DNA from: an uncultured Planctomycetota bacterium
GTDB taxonomy: Bacteria; Planctomycetota; Phycisphaerae; UBA1845; UTPLA1
NCBI GenBank assembly: GCA_900696465.1
Contig: CAADGE010000048.1
Span: 1 to 64,000 of the forward strand
Reading direction: 5' to 3'
DNA length: 64,000 nucleotides
Positions 16,414 through 26,900 of the stretch are shown piece after piece (the first letter of the stretch is position 1; every line of letters starts with the position of its first letter). The position numbers and the translations under genes are program-made. The notes under the pieces were generated by a model. The model saw nothing but the letters and a program-made list of their open reading frames with translations. It did no database searches and was not told the DNA's origin.

Positions 16414-17829
16414 TCACGTCGTATAGCTTACCCGGCCGTGTTTTGTAGAGCGCGAGATTTTCTGATGGGCGTAGAGCCCGGCGAGCACAAACTCCACACA
16501 GGCGGCGCGCATCGCCGGGTCCTGCGACGGGTTGATCTCGAAGGCCTTCTCCCATGCCGGCGGGACTCGCTTGAGGCGCTCCGCATAGACCGAGGAGGGC
16601 AGCAGGTCGCCCACCTCGATGCTCACGCCCTTGCCGAAGAGGCCGGCGATTTCCTCAAATCCGTGCTGATCGCAATATTCGTCGAAGACTTTGCGGATTG
16701 CCTCGACCTGCACGGCTTCGATGACCTGTTGCTCGCTCATCTGATGGCTGCTCATCAGGTCCAGTTCGAGCTTGCCCATCGAACTGCTGGTCAGGTGGCC
16801 CAGGTCGCTGATGCGCGGGATGGCGTGGTCCTCGCCGAGTATGGCTACGCGCCGTCGGGCGCTGGCGATCATCGTGCGATAGTTGGCGATGGAGAAACGG
16901 GCGCTCACGCCGGACTGCGAATCGACGAAGTCGCTCTTTCGCGCTTCGATGGTGATCTGCTCGATGATCTCCTTCATGAAGAGCGGCACGCGAACAGGGA
17001 ACGGCCCGTCGAGGTCAATGCCGGCTTCCTGTTCCATGATGGCGATGCCGGTCTCGCGCTCGCGCGGGTAATGCGTACGAATGAGCGAGCCGATGCGGTC
17101 CTTGAGCTGTGGAATCACCTTGCCGCTGCGGTTGTAGGTCGATGGATTCGCAGAGAAGAGAATGACGATGTCGAGGTCGAACCGGATGGGGAAGCCGCGA
17201 ATCTGCACGTCCCGCTCTTCGAGGATGTTGAAGAGTCCGACCTGCACCAACTCATCGAGTTCCGGCACTTCGTTCATCGCGAAGATGCCGCGATTCATGC
17301 GCGGAATAAGCCCGAAGTGCAGGGCGTCTTCGGCGGACATGCTTGTACCCGCTGCCAGCTTGGCCGGGTCGATCTCACCGATGAGGTCGGCGAATTTCGT
17401 ACCCGGGGCGAGACGCTCTGCATAGCGTTGCTCACGCGGCCACCAGGCGATCGGTGTTGCATCGTCTTCCGCGGCGATCATTCGTCGGGCATGCTGGCTG
17501 ATCGGCCGCATCGGGTCGTCGTGCAACTCGCTGCCGGCGACGTAAGGTATCTCCGCATCCAGCAGGCGGACGAGCCCGCGCATCAGGCGGCTCTTGGCCT
17601 GGCCCTTCTCGCCGAGAAAGAGCATGTCGTGTCGGGCGAGTATGGCGAGGCAGACTTCGGGAATGACTGTGTCTTCGTAGCCGATGATGCCGGGGAACAG
17701 GTCATCATGGGCGGAGAGGAGCTTGAGCAGGTTGTCGTGCAGTTCCTGCTTGACGCTCTTGGACTTCCAGCCCGAATCCTTCAATTCGCCCAGGGTGCGC
17801 GGTCGTGTCACGGTCAGAGTCGTGCTCAT
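16414..17829 (-). CDS. MoxR-like AAA+ ATPase (magnesium-chelatase-like)
   Basis: 471 residues. A Walker A-like loop [20 protein letters not shown] lies near residue 72. Then come [20 protein letters not shown] (Walker B region, with N in place of the usual D before E), [16 protein letters not shown], and sensor 1 [16 protein letters not shown]. These are features of the MoxR/ChlI AAA+ clade, chaperone-like ATPases that often work with a VWA-domain protein. The C-terminal region (after about 320) is helical. No VWA partner adjoins it; the zeta-like gene follows downstream. The start ATG lies just before a 267-base gap. Confidence 0.88.
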   Translation of the reverse strand: MSTTLTVTRPRTLGELKDSGWKSKSVKQELHDNLLKLLSAHDDLFPGIIGYEDTVIPEVCLAILARHDMLFLGEKGQAKSRLMRGLVRLLDAEIPYVAGSELHDDPMRPISQHARRMIAAEDDATPIAWWPREQRYAERLAPGTKFADLIGEIDPAKLAAGTSMSAEDALHFGLIPRMNRGIFAMNEVPELDELVQVGLFNILEERDVQIRGFPIRFDLDIVILFSANPSTYNRSGKVIPQLKDRIGSLIRTHYPRERETGIAIMEQEAGIDLDGPFPVRVPLFMKEIIEQITIEARKSDFVDSQSGVSARFSIANYRTMIASARRRVAILGEDHAIPRISDLGHLTSSSMGKLELDLMSSHQMSEQQVIEAVQVEAIRKVFDEYCDQHGFEEIAGLFGKGVSIEVGDLLPSSVYAERLKRVPPAWEKAFEINPSQDPAMRAACVEFVLAGLYAHQKISRSTKHGRVSYTT

Positions 17830-18096
17830 AGTTGCACATTGTAGCGTTGGATGTGCGCCCTTGCAGGCGAGTCAAAGCGCGCACGTTGCACGACCGCGGC
17901 ACATGCTTGACGCTCCCGACATGCACACGTAGCATCCGCCAACGTGCCGGGTATGTGACTCGCATGGAAGCGATCGACCCCGGGAAGTTGAGGTCGCAAG
18001 AGACATGCGTCCTGCAGCCAGTCTGATTTGCAACCCCGGCGACTCATTGAGGTCTCCGTCGCCTGATCCGGGGCTTGTGTCCATTCATGTGATTTC

Positions 18097-19569
18097 ATGG
18101 TGCCGCGGATGAACGATTCGTCGCAGAAACTGCGGCAGACGTTCACGCATCGCGGCCTTTGGCTGGCCGTGCTCGCGGGCCTTGCCGTGCGCACGGCGAT
18201 CGCTTTGACGATGGACCCCGGTTTTCAGACCGGCATGCAGCGGTGGTACCTCGTGGGCACGGCCACGCTCGCCTCCGGCTACGGCCTGAAGATGCCCTCG
18301 GCGCGCACCTCGCCTTCCTTCGGCACCGAGGAACTGCCGCGTCCTGAAGACTTCATGCAGCAGCGCGAGCAGGAGGGCGGCCGCATCGACCCGGAGCATC
18401 CCTATCCGCCCGATGTCTCCGGATGGATCGAAGGCACACATCATCCCGCCGGTTACACCGTCATTCTCTATGCGCTGTATCGCGTCGGTAACTACACCGG
18501 CATGATCATCCTGTCGCGCGTCCTGCAGATCATTTTGGATGTCTCCGTCTGCGCGCTGATCGCCGTTTTCGCGACGCTGCTTTTCGATCATCGGGTGGCG
18601 ATCGTTGCCGCTTGGGCGTATGCCCTTTGCCCGCCCGCGTTCTACCTCAGCACGTCGCTCCTGCCCGATGCCTTTCACGGTTTCCTGACCGCCTCGATCC
18701 TGACGGCCACGGTGCTGACGCGACGAAAGCTGCCGGGCATGTGGATTGTCGCCGGCTTGATGCTGGGCATCGCCTGTCATCTCCGCTCGGAGTATGTCCT
18801 GATGCCCGCGGCGTTGTATGTGATTCTCGCGCTGGAACGCCGCTCACTCTGGAAGCCGATACCGTGGCTGGCCGGCGCTGTCGTGGTGATGCTCATCGTG
18901 TTGTCGCCGTGGGCGATGTACATGAAGAGCGTCACGGGTCGATATCGCCTCAACGCCACCGTTGGCGGCGGCAACCTGTACCTGGGGCTGGGCGAAGAGC
19001 CGCGTAACCCATGGGGCATCGGCTTGAGCGATGCCTGGCTGGCGAAGGACGCCGTCGCCCGAGGATTTGAGAGTCCGTGGGATGCGCAGGCCAATGACAC
19101 TTACTTCGCGCTTTTTAAGCAGCACGTTCGCGAGCGACCCGGTCTGTATGCGAAGATTGTGCTGCTGCACCGGTTGCCGATGGCCCTTGTGCCGCCGCAC
19201 CTGCTGGGTCATACGGCGTCCAGCGATGAGTTTCGCTTTACGAAGTATCGCCTTGAGGAAGGGCTGACCAAGTGGCAGGTCCTGCGCAAGTACCCTGATC
19301 GACTCATCAAGCACAAGTGGCGCGAGCTGGTCATGATGGGTTACTCCGCCGTGTTGCTGGCGTGCTTTGTGGCGACCGGCGTCCTGCTTCGCAGAGACCT
19401 ACGACTCTATGCGTGGCTGGCACTGCCCTGGGCGCTGACGGTCGGCTCGATGGCGCTCTTTAAGCATATTGAGCCGCGCAACATGGCGCCGATCCTCTTT
19501 GTGCAGCTTACGGCATTCGCTTTCTGCGCTGTTCGCTGGTGGGATCGCCGCGCACGCCGCACTGTTTGA
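18097..19569 (+). CDS. Polytopic membrane glycosyltransferase, GT39/ArnT-like
   Basis: 490 residues with about ten membrane helices, the first at RGLWLAVLAGLAVRTAIALT. An acidic first loop (THHPAGYTVILYALYRV) precedes a chain of hydrophobic segments such as VIVLSPWAMYM-like helices, and a soluble stretch GNLYLGLGEEPRNPWGIG. LLPDAFHGFLTASILTATVL and MLGIACHLRSEYVLMPAALY resemble the core of the mannosyltransferase-like (PMT_2/ArnT) superfamily, which transfers sugars from polyprenyl carriers at the periplasmic face. The acceptor is unknown. ATG 18097 and an in-frame ATG at 18109 are both possible; neither has a strong ribosome site. Confidence 0.78.
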   Translation: MVPRMNDSSQKLRQTFTHRGLWLAVLAGLAVRTAIALTMDPGFQTGMQRWYLVGTATLASGYGLKMPSARTSPSFGTEELPRPEDFMQQREQEGGRIDPEHPYPPDVSGWIEGTHHPAGYTVILYALYRVGNYTGMIILSRVLQIILDVSVCALIAVFATLLFDHRVAIVAAWAYALCPPAFYLSTSLLPDAFHGFLTASILTATVLTRRKLPGMWIVAGLMLGIACHLRSEYVLMPAALYVILALERRSLWKPIPWLAGAVVVMLIVLSPWAMYMKSVTGRYRLNATVGGGNLYLGLGEEPRNPWGIGLSDAWLAKDAVARGFESPWDAQANDTYFALFKQHVRERPGLYAKIVLLHRLPMALVPPHLLGHTASSDEFRFTKYRLEEGLTKWQVLRKYPDRLIKHKWRELVMMGYSAVLLACFVATGVLLRRDLRLYAWLALPWALTVGSMALFKHIEPRNMAPILFVQLTAFAFCAVRWWDRRARRTV

Positions 19570-19814
19570 TCACCGCCGCGGCGCGTCACAAAGACTGATA
19601 TTCTCCACCGAAGACACGTGACCGCCGGGCGGTCGCAATCTTCCTGAGTACCCGGCTAATGTAAAACGGCATCCGCCGCACAAATCTCGCGATGCCTGTT
19701 CGGGAGCACGAGATCGAGGATCGCAGAGACGGGCGCCCACTTGCCGAAGCTTTGGGCATCGGCTAATCTGTTTTTGCTGTGCAGGCGAGAGCATCGTTTG
19801 AGCCGGCGCAGCGT

Positions 19815-19905
19815 GGAGAGGTGGCTGAGTGGCTTAAAGCGACGGTTTGCTAAACCGTTGTACGGGCTAATACCTGTACCGGGGGTTCGAATCCCCCCCT
19901 CTCCG
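19815..19905 (+). tRNA. tRNA-Ser (anticodon GCU)
   Basis: A 91-base class II cloverleaf: acceptor GGAGAGG/CCTCTCC with discriminator G, and a D arm containing GGCTGAGTGGC. The anticodon stem ACGGT/ACCGT encloses TTGCTAA, anticodon GCT. A long variable arm (TGTACGGGCTAATACCTGTA) and a T arm GGGGG-TTCGAAT-CCCCC complete it. It is followed at once by seven T. Copies of its 3' end recur at 28586, 32069 and 33539, so this gene is probably an integration target. Confidence 0.96.
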
Positions 19906-20360
19906 TTTTTTTGCATCCGAATTGGGTCGCGTCGGTAAGCCCTTGCCTAGCACCGAGTTATGCGATTGCGAGTCCGACATCCCAGTATGAGAGTGTTGTG
20001 CTCTCCGTTTCTTCGAAGCGAAAGCACCGAAATGTTTGAATCGCCTACACCTGTGTCCGCTTCTCGGTTGTTGACTGCGCGTTTGCCCTCAAAGTGCCCT
20101 CAAGTTGGCTCATTGGGCACGCACTACGCCCCGACACCTCCAGATCGTACGGCGACTCGTCCACCGCTACTTTGCGTCGCACCGGGCTCTTCGAATTCAA
20201 TTCGGAACTCGTTCCGGAAGCTCAGCGTCGAACGCCGATTTTCCGCCGCCTTTACGAGACGACACGCGCATAAACTTATCCCAATCGCCCATGTAGCCCT
20301 TAATCCGCTGATGGCTGAATGATATCGCCGACGCCGGTGCAGCGTGGCTGACTGCGAGCG
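19906..20360. other. Gene-free region after tRNA-Ser with arm-site-like direct repeat
   Basis: 455 bases with no supported gene. TGCCCTCAAA (20084-20093) is repeated 11 bases on as TGCCCTCAAG (20095-20104). The same doublet opens repeat copy A at 28422-28442. A short CTCTCCGTTTC at about 19999 resembles the tRNA-Ser 3' flank. An open frame across the doublet reads LPSKCPQ, matching LPSNCPQ in copy A. I read this as debris of an integrative element, possibly the tail of a lost recombinase gene. Confidence 0.5.
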
Positions 20361-23093
20361 TCAGGGTCCTGCGGCGGCGCGGAGCGAGGTGTCCGAATTG
20401 AGTTTGGCCCGCCATTCGGCGGCCTGAGCGGGCTTGTTCCAAGCCTTGTAGAGTTCGATCATCACGTTTATGGCATCCTGCCGTATCTGCACGGGGAGGG
20501 TCTTGGTACTTGACGATGAGCCCAGTACCTCGGCCATCACCGCTTCGGCCTGCTCGGGGCGCGACAACCGAGTCAGAGTCCGCCCGTATTCGATCAGGTA
20601 CTCGGCGAGTTTCGCGTCAGAAGTCTCCCTGGCAAGGCGCACTAGCGGCATCAGCAACGCTTCGGCCTCGGTCGGTCGATTGAGGGCGAGCCAGGTGCGG
20701 GCAAGCCGCAGTTGGGTGGCACGTGTATAGGCGTGCTCCGCGCCGAAGATTTCCCGATTCGATTCAAGGACGGCGACGTAGTGCGGTTCTGCTTCGGCCG
20801 CGCGTTTCTGGCGGTAAAAGAAATCTCCGAGATGCTCTCGGGCGATGAGCGTTTCCGGGTGGTCAGACCCCAGCGATTTTTCGAGTCCACTGATGATTTC
20901 CAGCCGCAGCCGCTCGACATCCGTGAATCGCCCCTGCTTTTCATAGACCAGGCACATGTCGCCTATCACGTAAAGTGTATTCGGGTGGTCACCGCCAAAC
21001 ACGCGTCGCATGGACTCCAGAAGGTCTTCGTAGAGCGCCGCGGATTCATCGAGTCGATTCGTTCGCTGGTAGTTCACCGCCAGATTGCCGCGGGTGTAGA
21101 GCGTGTATGGGTTTTCCTTTCCCAGTGTGCGTTCTTGTGCATCAAGGGTGCGCTCGATGAGCGCGGCTGCTTCGGTGAGGCGGTTCTCTGCCTGGAGCAC
21201 AGAGATCAGATTCCCGCGCGCCGCGAGTGTACTTGCTGCTTCTTCGCCCAGCGTTTTCTCGCGTACTTCGTGGATCTCACGGTAGAGGTGCTCGGCCTCG
21301 CCAAGGCGGCCCATCCGCACATAATTGCGCGCCAGATCAAATAGAACGCTCAGAGTCACCTCGTCGATCTCCGAAGACATCCGCCTCCGACGTGCCAGGA
21401 CATCGTTGTTCAGTCGTTCAGATTCTTCGAAGCGACCTTGATCTGAACGCAACAGGGCAAGGGCCTGCTGGCCCTCCAGCGTATCCGGCGCGTCCGGTCC
21501 GAGCAATCGCGCGCGGATCTCATATGCGAGCGGCGTATTTTTGTCCGCCTCGTCGAGCAAGCCCAGCGCTCGGTAGGTACCTCCAAGCGCCAGCCGGATG
21601 CCGGCCTCAATCAGCGGCTGATCAGTGAAACGACCATCAACCCGCCGGGCCGCTTCGTCGACCACGGCGCGTACGGTAACATCCTTGCCTTGGGCTTCGG
21701 GCCGCGCCGCCGAAAGGAGATCATCGATGAGGAAGGTGGTAACTGCTCGTGAGATTGCTGACTCCGTGCGAGCGGACTCGGCGGAGCGTTGTGCCTGCAC
21801 CATGCCGATCGATGTACCAAGGATACCAATGACGAGTGTCAAAGCGAGCGCCGAACTCGCCACGAAGGCGGCCTTGTTCCGCCGTGCGAACTTTCTGAAA
21901 CGATAGGCAGCCGATTGCGGCCGCGCGAGCACTGGTTCATCGCGCAGGTAGCGCTCGATATCGGCCGCCAGGGCATCCACGGTTTCGTAGCGCCGCGCAC
22001 GGTCCTTCTCTAGGGCTTTCATGACGATCCAGTCGAGATCGCCCTGCAATACTTTTGTAAGCTTCGATATGTCGGTGCCATGACCTCTGGCAACAGCGGC
22101 GCCGCGCTCGCCGGACCTGCGAACGCGCGTGGAAGGCGTCGGCGGCTCCGAGTCGCGTATCAATCGCTGCCACTCCATCAGCGATGCGTTACGACTCGGT
22201 GTCCGTTCGATCGGCGTCGTACCGGTCAAAAGTTCGTAGAGCAACACGCCGAGGGAATAGATATCCGTACGCGTGTCGATGTCGCGGCTGCCTTCGGCCT
22301 GCTCGGGGCTCATGTACTCCGGCGTGCCGATCATCTGGCCCTGCTGGGTCATCAGCGACATTTCACCCGAATCGTCATCCAGCGCGCGGGCGATTCCAAA
22401 GTCGATGACGATCGGTCTCGGCTTGCCGTCCTGCGAAGTGATCAACACATTGGATGGCTTGATGTCGCGATGCAAGACGCCCTTCTGATGGGCATGACGA
22501 AGGGCCTCGCAAACCTGAGAAAAGAGCGCCAGTCGCGCACGCGTGTCCAGACAGCGCTCGTCGCAGTAGGCCGTGATCGGCTGGCCTTCGACCAGCTCCA
22601 TGACAAAGTACGATCGGCCGGACGTTGCGATGCCGGCGTCGAGAAACTTGGCGATCCCCGGATGGTTCATCCTCGCGAGTGTTTGTCGCTCGGCTTCGAA
22701 GCGCGCGAGAATGCGGCGGGTGTCCATGCCGAGCTTGATGACCTTGAGAGCGACGTGGCGACGAACGGGCTCAATTTGCTCGGCGCGATAGACGCTGCCG
22801 AAGCCGCCCTCGCCGAGCAGCGATTCGATCTGGTAACGACCGGCGGCGGCGAACTCCTCACGGACGCGCTGCTCAATCTCATCGGACTTGCCGACGTGGA
22901 AGCCGCTGCCCATCGCAGGGGTGTCGATGGGTGACATCGAGACGGCATCATGAGTCAGCATCCCCTCGACCTTACGCAGCACTTCGGGGTCGTCGGGGCA
23001 ATGCTCGCGCAGCCAATCGCCGCGGGCGTCCGGCGGCTGCGCGCACGCGCCTTCAAAAAGGGATTCCACTCGGGCAAATTGCTCGGGCGTCAT
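20361..23093 (-). CDS. Ser/Thr protein kinase with TPR-rich C-terminus
   Basis: 910 residues from ATG 23091-23093, which overlaps the sigma-factor stop as ATGA, so translation is probably coupled. Kinase motifs: LGEGGFGSVY (93-102), Lys117 in VALK, HRDIKPSN (208-215), DFG (231-233) and GTPEYMSPEQ (256-265). A membrane helix is at about 409-431 (FVASSALALTLVIGILG). The rest is a string of tetratricopeptide-like repeats, e.g. GRLGEAEHLYREIHEVREKT and NRLDESAALYEDLLESMRRV, which would be extracytoplasmic. The head (MTPEQFARVESLFEGACAQP) is typical of this kinase class. It forms a two-gene operon with the sigma factor. Confidence 0.94.
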   Translation of the reverse strand: MTPEQFARVESLFEGACAQPPDARGDWLREHCPDDPEVLRKVEGMLTHDAVSMSPIDTPAMGSGFHVGKSDEIEQRVREEFAAAGRYQIESLLGEGGFGSVYRAEQIEPVRRHVALKVIKLGMDTRRILARFEAERQTLARMNHPGIAKFLDAGIATSGRSYFVMELVEGQPITAYCDERCLDTRARLALFSQVCEALRHAHQKGVLHRDIKPSNVLITSQDGKPRPIVIDFGIARALDDDSGEMSLMTQQGQMIGTPEYMSPEQAEGSRDIDTRTDIYSLGVLLYELLTGTTPIERTPSRNASLMEWQRLIRDSEPPTPSTRVRRSGERGAAVARGHGTDISKLTKVLQGDLDWIVMKALEKDRARRYETVDALAADIERYLRDEPVLARPQSAAYRFRKFARRNKAAFVASSALALTLVIGILGTSIGMVQAQRSAESARTESAISRAVTTFLIDDLLSAARPEAQGKDVTVRAVVDEAARRVDGRFTDQPLIEAGIRLALGGTYRALGLLDEADKNTPLAYEIRARLLGPDAPDTLEGQQALALLRSDQGRFEESERLNNDVLARRRRMSSEIDEVTLSVLFDLARNYVRMGRLGEAEHLYREIHEVREKTLGEEAASTLAARGNLISVLQAENRLTEAAALIERTLDAQERTLGKENPYTLYTRGNLAVNYQRTNRLDESAALYEDLLESMRRVFGGDHPNTLYVIGDMCLVYEKQGRFTDVERLRLEIISGLEKSLGSDHPETLIAREHLGDFFYRQKRAAEAEPHYVAVLESNREIFGAEHAYTRATQLRLARTWLALNRPTEAEALLMPLVRLARETSDAKLAEYLIEYGRTLTRLSRPEQAEAVMAEVLGSSSSTKTLPVQIRQDAINVMIELYKAWNKPAQAAEWRAKLNSDTSLRAAAGP

Positions 23094-23662
23094 GCGTTGG
23101 CGCCTCTTCCCAGTTCTTCCGCCAACCATGCACGAGCCATGCGCCACTCGCGCGTGGCCTGGGTGCGCGAGATGTTCAGCGCGTCGGCGGCTTCTTCGAT
23201 CGAGAGGCCGCCGAAGAATCGCAATTCGACCAGCCGCGCCTTGTCCGGACTGAAGGCCGCAAGCCGTTCAAGCGACTCATCGAGATCCAATAGGTCGACG
23301 GCGGGGCCGCTCGGACCGGGGAAGGAGTCATCCAGCGTAATTCGCTCGCCCGCGCCACCACGCTTGAGGGCCTCCTTGCTCCGGGCATGATCGACGAGGA
23401 TTTGCCGCATGACCTTGGAGGCCAGCCGGAAGAAGTGGGCGCGATTCGCTATCTTTAGCCCTGCGTCGCTCGCCATCCGCAGATAGGCCTCGTTGACGAG
23501 GGCCGTAGGTTGAAGCGTGTGGCCGACGCGCTCGCTCTCGAAGTGACTCGCCGCGAGCCGCCGCAGTTCATCGTATACAAGCGGAAGCAGTTGGCGCGCA
23601 GCCACCTCGCCGGAGCCGAAGTCGGTGAGAATGCGTGTCACGCTGTGGGTGTCGAGCGCCAT
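23090..23662 (-). CDS. ECF-like sigma factor (TIGR02999-type)
   Basis: 190 residues. Region 2 spans PLVYDELRRLAASHFESERV, then HTLQPTALVNEAYLRMA and FRLASKVMRQILVDHARSKE, the hallmark of the TIGR02999 branch common in planctomycetes and acidobacteria. Region 4 is FSPDKARLVELRFFGGLSIE followed by EEAADALNISRTQATREW, a helix-turn-helix. It recruits RNA polymerase to a specific regulon. The stop overlaps the start of the downstream kinase by four bases, so the pair is made together and the kinase probably relays signal to the sigma factor. Confidence 0.93.
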   Translation of the reverse strand: MALDTHSVTRILTDFGSGEVAARQLLPLVYDELRRLAASHFESERVGHTLQPTALVNEAYLRMASDAGLKIANRAHFFRLASKVMRQILVDHARSKEALKRGGAGERITLDDSFPGPSGPAVDLLDLDESLERLAAFSPDKARLVELRFFGGLSIEEAADALNISRTQATREWRMARAWLAEELGRGANA

Positions 23663-23979
23663 GGTTACATGTGAGCCAGAAGCAGTGCTGGCGGGCTCGC
23701 TACGGCCTCCAGCTGACTGTCGATCTTACTCGAAGTCAAAAAACGGCTCAAGAAAACAGCTCCTCAAGCCCATTCCAGTCAGGCACTTAGGACACATCTG
23801 ACCGGCTCCAGCAAAATCGCCGTGGTTCTCCGTGGCCGCCCTTTTGGAGCGCGCCGGGGCTGTTTTACGCAGAGTGACGGGAAGGCCGGGTGTCGGCCGG
23901 CGATGAAACAAGCCAGGCGGGAGTTCTCGACTGCCATGAGGAAAGTCGAAGTCCCGCCGATCGGGAGAAAGGCAGAACC
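23663..23979. other. Divergent upstream region of sigma factor and RCC1 protein
   Basis: 317 bases between the leftward sigma-factor start and the rightward RCC1-protein start. It should contain both promoters. Apart from the leader hairpin at 23916-23958, listed separately, I see no gene or repeat. Confidence 0.45.
23916..23958 (+). promoter_or_regulatory. Leader hairpin upstream of the RCC1-protein start
   Basis: GGCGGGA...TCGACT (23916-23932) pairs with AGTCGA...TCCCGCC (23944-23958): two stems of six and seven pairs, with a small internal loop and an 11-base apical loop. The ribosome site (GAGAAAGG, about 23965) follows within ten bases. It could influence translation or mRNA stability; no known riboswitch class is recognised. 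Confidence 0.4.
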
Positions 23980-26900
23980 ATGTACGCGACACATGCAGAC
24001 CGCATGAATCGGATGGGGTGGATGGGTTGTCGTTGGACGGCGGCGCTGTTCGTCACTTTGACGTGCATGGCAGCGCCACAGGCGGCATTGGCGGAAAGCG
24101 GCTCGATCGTGGCGTGGGGAAGGAACAGCTACGGTCAGACCAACGTGCCTGTGCCGAATAGTGACTTCGTAGCCATCGCCGGGGGCGACAACCACAGTCT
24201 TGGCCTGAAGGCCGACGGCTCCATCAGGGCTTGGGGAGACAACTTTTACGGTCAGCGCAACGTGCCTATGCCCAACAGCGGTTTCGTGGCGATCGCCGCC
24301 GGCGAATCCTACAGCATTGGGCTAAAGGACGACGGCTCGATTAGGGCGTGGGGAAAGAACGACTGGGGACAGACCATTGTGCCCGCGCCCAACAGCAACT
24401 TCATCGCCATCGCGGCCGGCTCCAATCACGGCATGGGGCTGAAGGCCGACGGCTCGATCGTGGTGTGGGGAGCCAACTTCTCAGGTCAACGCATCATACC
24501 TGAGCCCAACAGCGGCTTCGTCGCCATTGCGGCACGGGGCAACCACTGCATGGGGCTGAAGGCCGACGGCTCGATCGTGGCGTGGGGGTACAACGGCTAC
24601 GGTCAGACCAACGTACCTGCACCCAACAGCGACTTTGTGGCCATTGCATCCGGCGGGGACCACAGCTTGGGGCTGAAAGCCGACGGCTCGATTGTGGCGT
24701 GGGGCAGGAACCATTTCGGACAGACCGACGTACCGTCGCCCAACAGCGGTTTCGTGGCGCTGACGGGCGGCCTGTTCCACAGTCTGGGGCTCAAAGCCGA
24801 CGGCTCAATAGTCACATGGGGGCAGAACGACGACGGCCAGACAAACGTGCCGTCGCCCAACACTCGCTTCGCAGCCGTCGAGGGCGGCTGGTGGCACAGT
24901 CTCGGCATTCAAGTGCCAAATGGCGCGTGCTGTCTGCCCAATGGCTTCTGTATCGAAACGACCCAGACGGCCTGCGGCTGGCTGGACGGTGCCTGGCAGG
25001 GCGCGGACAGCACTTGCGCGAGCGGTCCATGCGCTCCTAGTGAAAGCGGCTCGATCATTGCCTGGGGCCGTAACGAGGTCGGTCAGCTCAACGTCCCCGC
25101 GCCAAACGAGAATTTCGTCGGTGTCGCCGGCGGACGCTGGCACGGCCTGGGCCTGAAAGCCGACGGCTCCCTCGTCGTCTGGGGTGACAACTCCTACGGC
25201 CAGCACAATATCCCATCGCCCAACAGCGGCTTCGTGACGGTGGCGTCGACGCTCGGCAGCCACTGCCTGGCCATGCGCGCCGACGGCTCTGTAGCGGTGT
25301 GGGGCAACAACTCCAGCGGGCAGTCCAATCCACCGCCCAACAACGTCGGATTCGTGAAGGTCGCCGGCGGGCGGCAGCACAGTCTGGCCCTTCGGCCCAA
25401 CAGCGAGATCGCCGGCTGGGGGCGCAACGACGAGGGCCAGTTGAATGTGCCCGCGCCCAACCGAGACTTCATCGACATGGCCGGCGGCGAGTTCTTCAGT
25501 CTCGGCCTTAGGTCGGACGGTTCGATCGTCGGCTGGGGAAGTAACGCCTCCGGGCAACTCAACATTCCGTCGCCGAACAGTGGTTTCGTGGCGGTCGCGG
25601 CTGGCGCGAACCATGGTCTCGGCCTCAAGGCGGATGGCACGATCGTGTGCTGGGGAAGCAATGGCGCGGGACAACTCAATGTGCCCTCACCGAACTCCGA
25701 CTTCATCGCCGTGGAGGCGGGCTGGAACTTTTCACTGGGTAAAAAGGCCGACGGCAGCGTCGTCGCCTGGGGTCTCAACAATTTCGGTCAGACCGACGTA
25801 CCGGCACCGAACGACAGCTTCGTGCTGCTGGGCGGCGGCGGCGAACATTTCGGTCTGGCCCTGCGCGTGCCGAAGGGGGCGTGCTGTCTTCCCGACTTGC
25901 AGGGTTGTTCCGTGCTGTCGGAAGCCGAATGCACCGCCTCGGGCGGCACATGGGACGGCCCGGACACTACGTGCGAAACCGACTCCGACGGCGACGGTGT
26001 GCCGGATGCCTGCGACCTGTGCCCTGACACGCCACCCGGTGCGGTCGTCGACGCCGACGGCTGCCCGGCGCCGACGGGCGCGTGCTGTTTGCCGAATGGC
26101 CTATGTCTCGAAACGAGGGAGTCGGCCTGCGGCTGGTTGGATGGCGCGTGGCAAGGCCCGGACAGCATGTGCTCGGGCAGCCAATGTGCTCCCGGTGAAA
26201 GCGGCTCGATCGTGGCGTGGGGTAAGAACGACTTCGGTCAGACCAACGTCCCTGCGCCCAACAGCGGCTTCGTGGCGATTGCGGGCGGCGCGGACCATAG
26301 CATGGGGCTCAAGCAGGACGGATCGATCGTGGCGTGGGGAAGGAACAACTTCGGCCAGACTGACGTCCCTGCGCCCAACAACGGCTTCGTGGCCGTCGCG
26401 GCCGGCCGGTCTCACAGTCTGGGGCTCAAAGCCGATGGCTCGATCGTCGCGTGGGGATGGAACGATAACGGTCAGACCAACGTGCCATCGCCCAACAGCG
26501 GCTTCGTGGCGATCGCGGCCGGCAGCGACCACAGCATGGGTTTGAAAGCAGACGGCTCGATCGTGGCGTGGGGATCCAACTTCTTAGGTCAGACCAGTGT
26601 CCCTGCGCCCAACAGCGGCTTCGTGGCCATTGCGGTCGGCATGTACCACAGCATGGGTCTGAAGGCAGACGGCTCGATCGTAGCGTGGGGAATGAACAAC
26701 TTCGGTCAGACTAACGTACCTGCGCCCAACAACGGCTTCGTGGCCATCGCGGCAGGCTTTTGGCACAGCGCGGGGCTGAAAGCGGACGGCTCGATCGTGG
26801 CGTGGGGAAGCAACAACTTCGGTCAGACTAACGTACCCGCGCCCAACAGCGGCTTCGTGGCGATTGCGGCAGGCGACTTTCATTGTGTCGGTTCGAAAGC

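Noticed and set aside
16405-17844. 479-residue open frame on the forward strand over the MoxR-like gene
   Set aside because: The reverse strand has Walker motifs and a coherent AAA+ protein. The forward frame is a low-information shadow.
19656-19916. Reverse-strand frame reading NGEGGIRTPGTGIS
   Set aside because: This is the well-known false translation of a tRNA gene; it overlaps tRNA-Ser.
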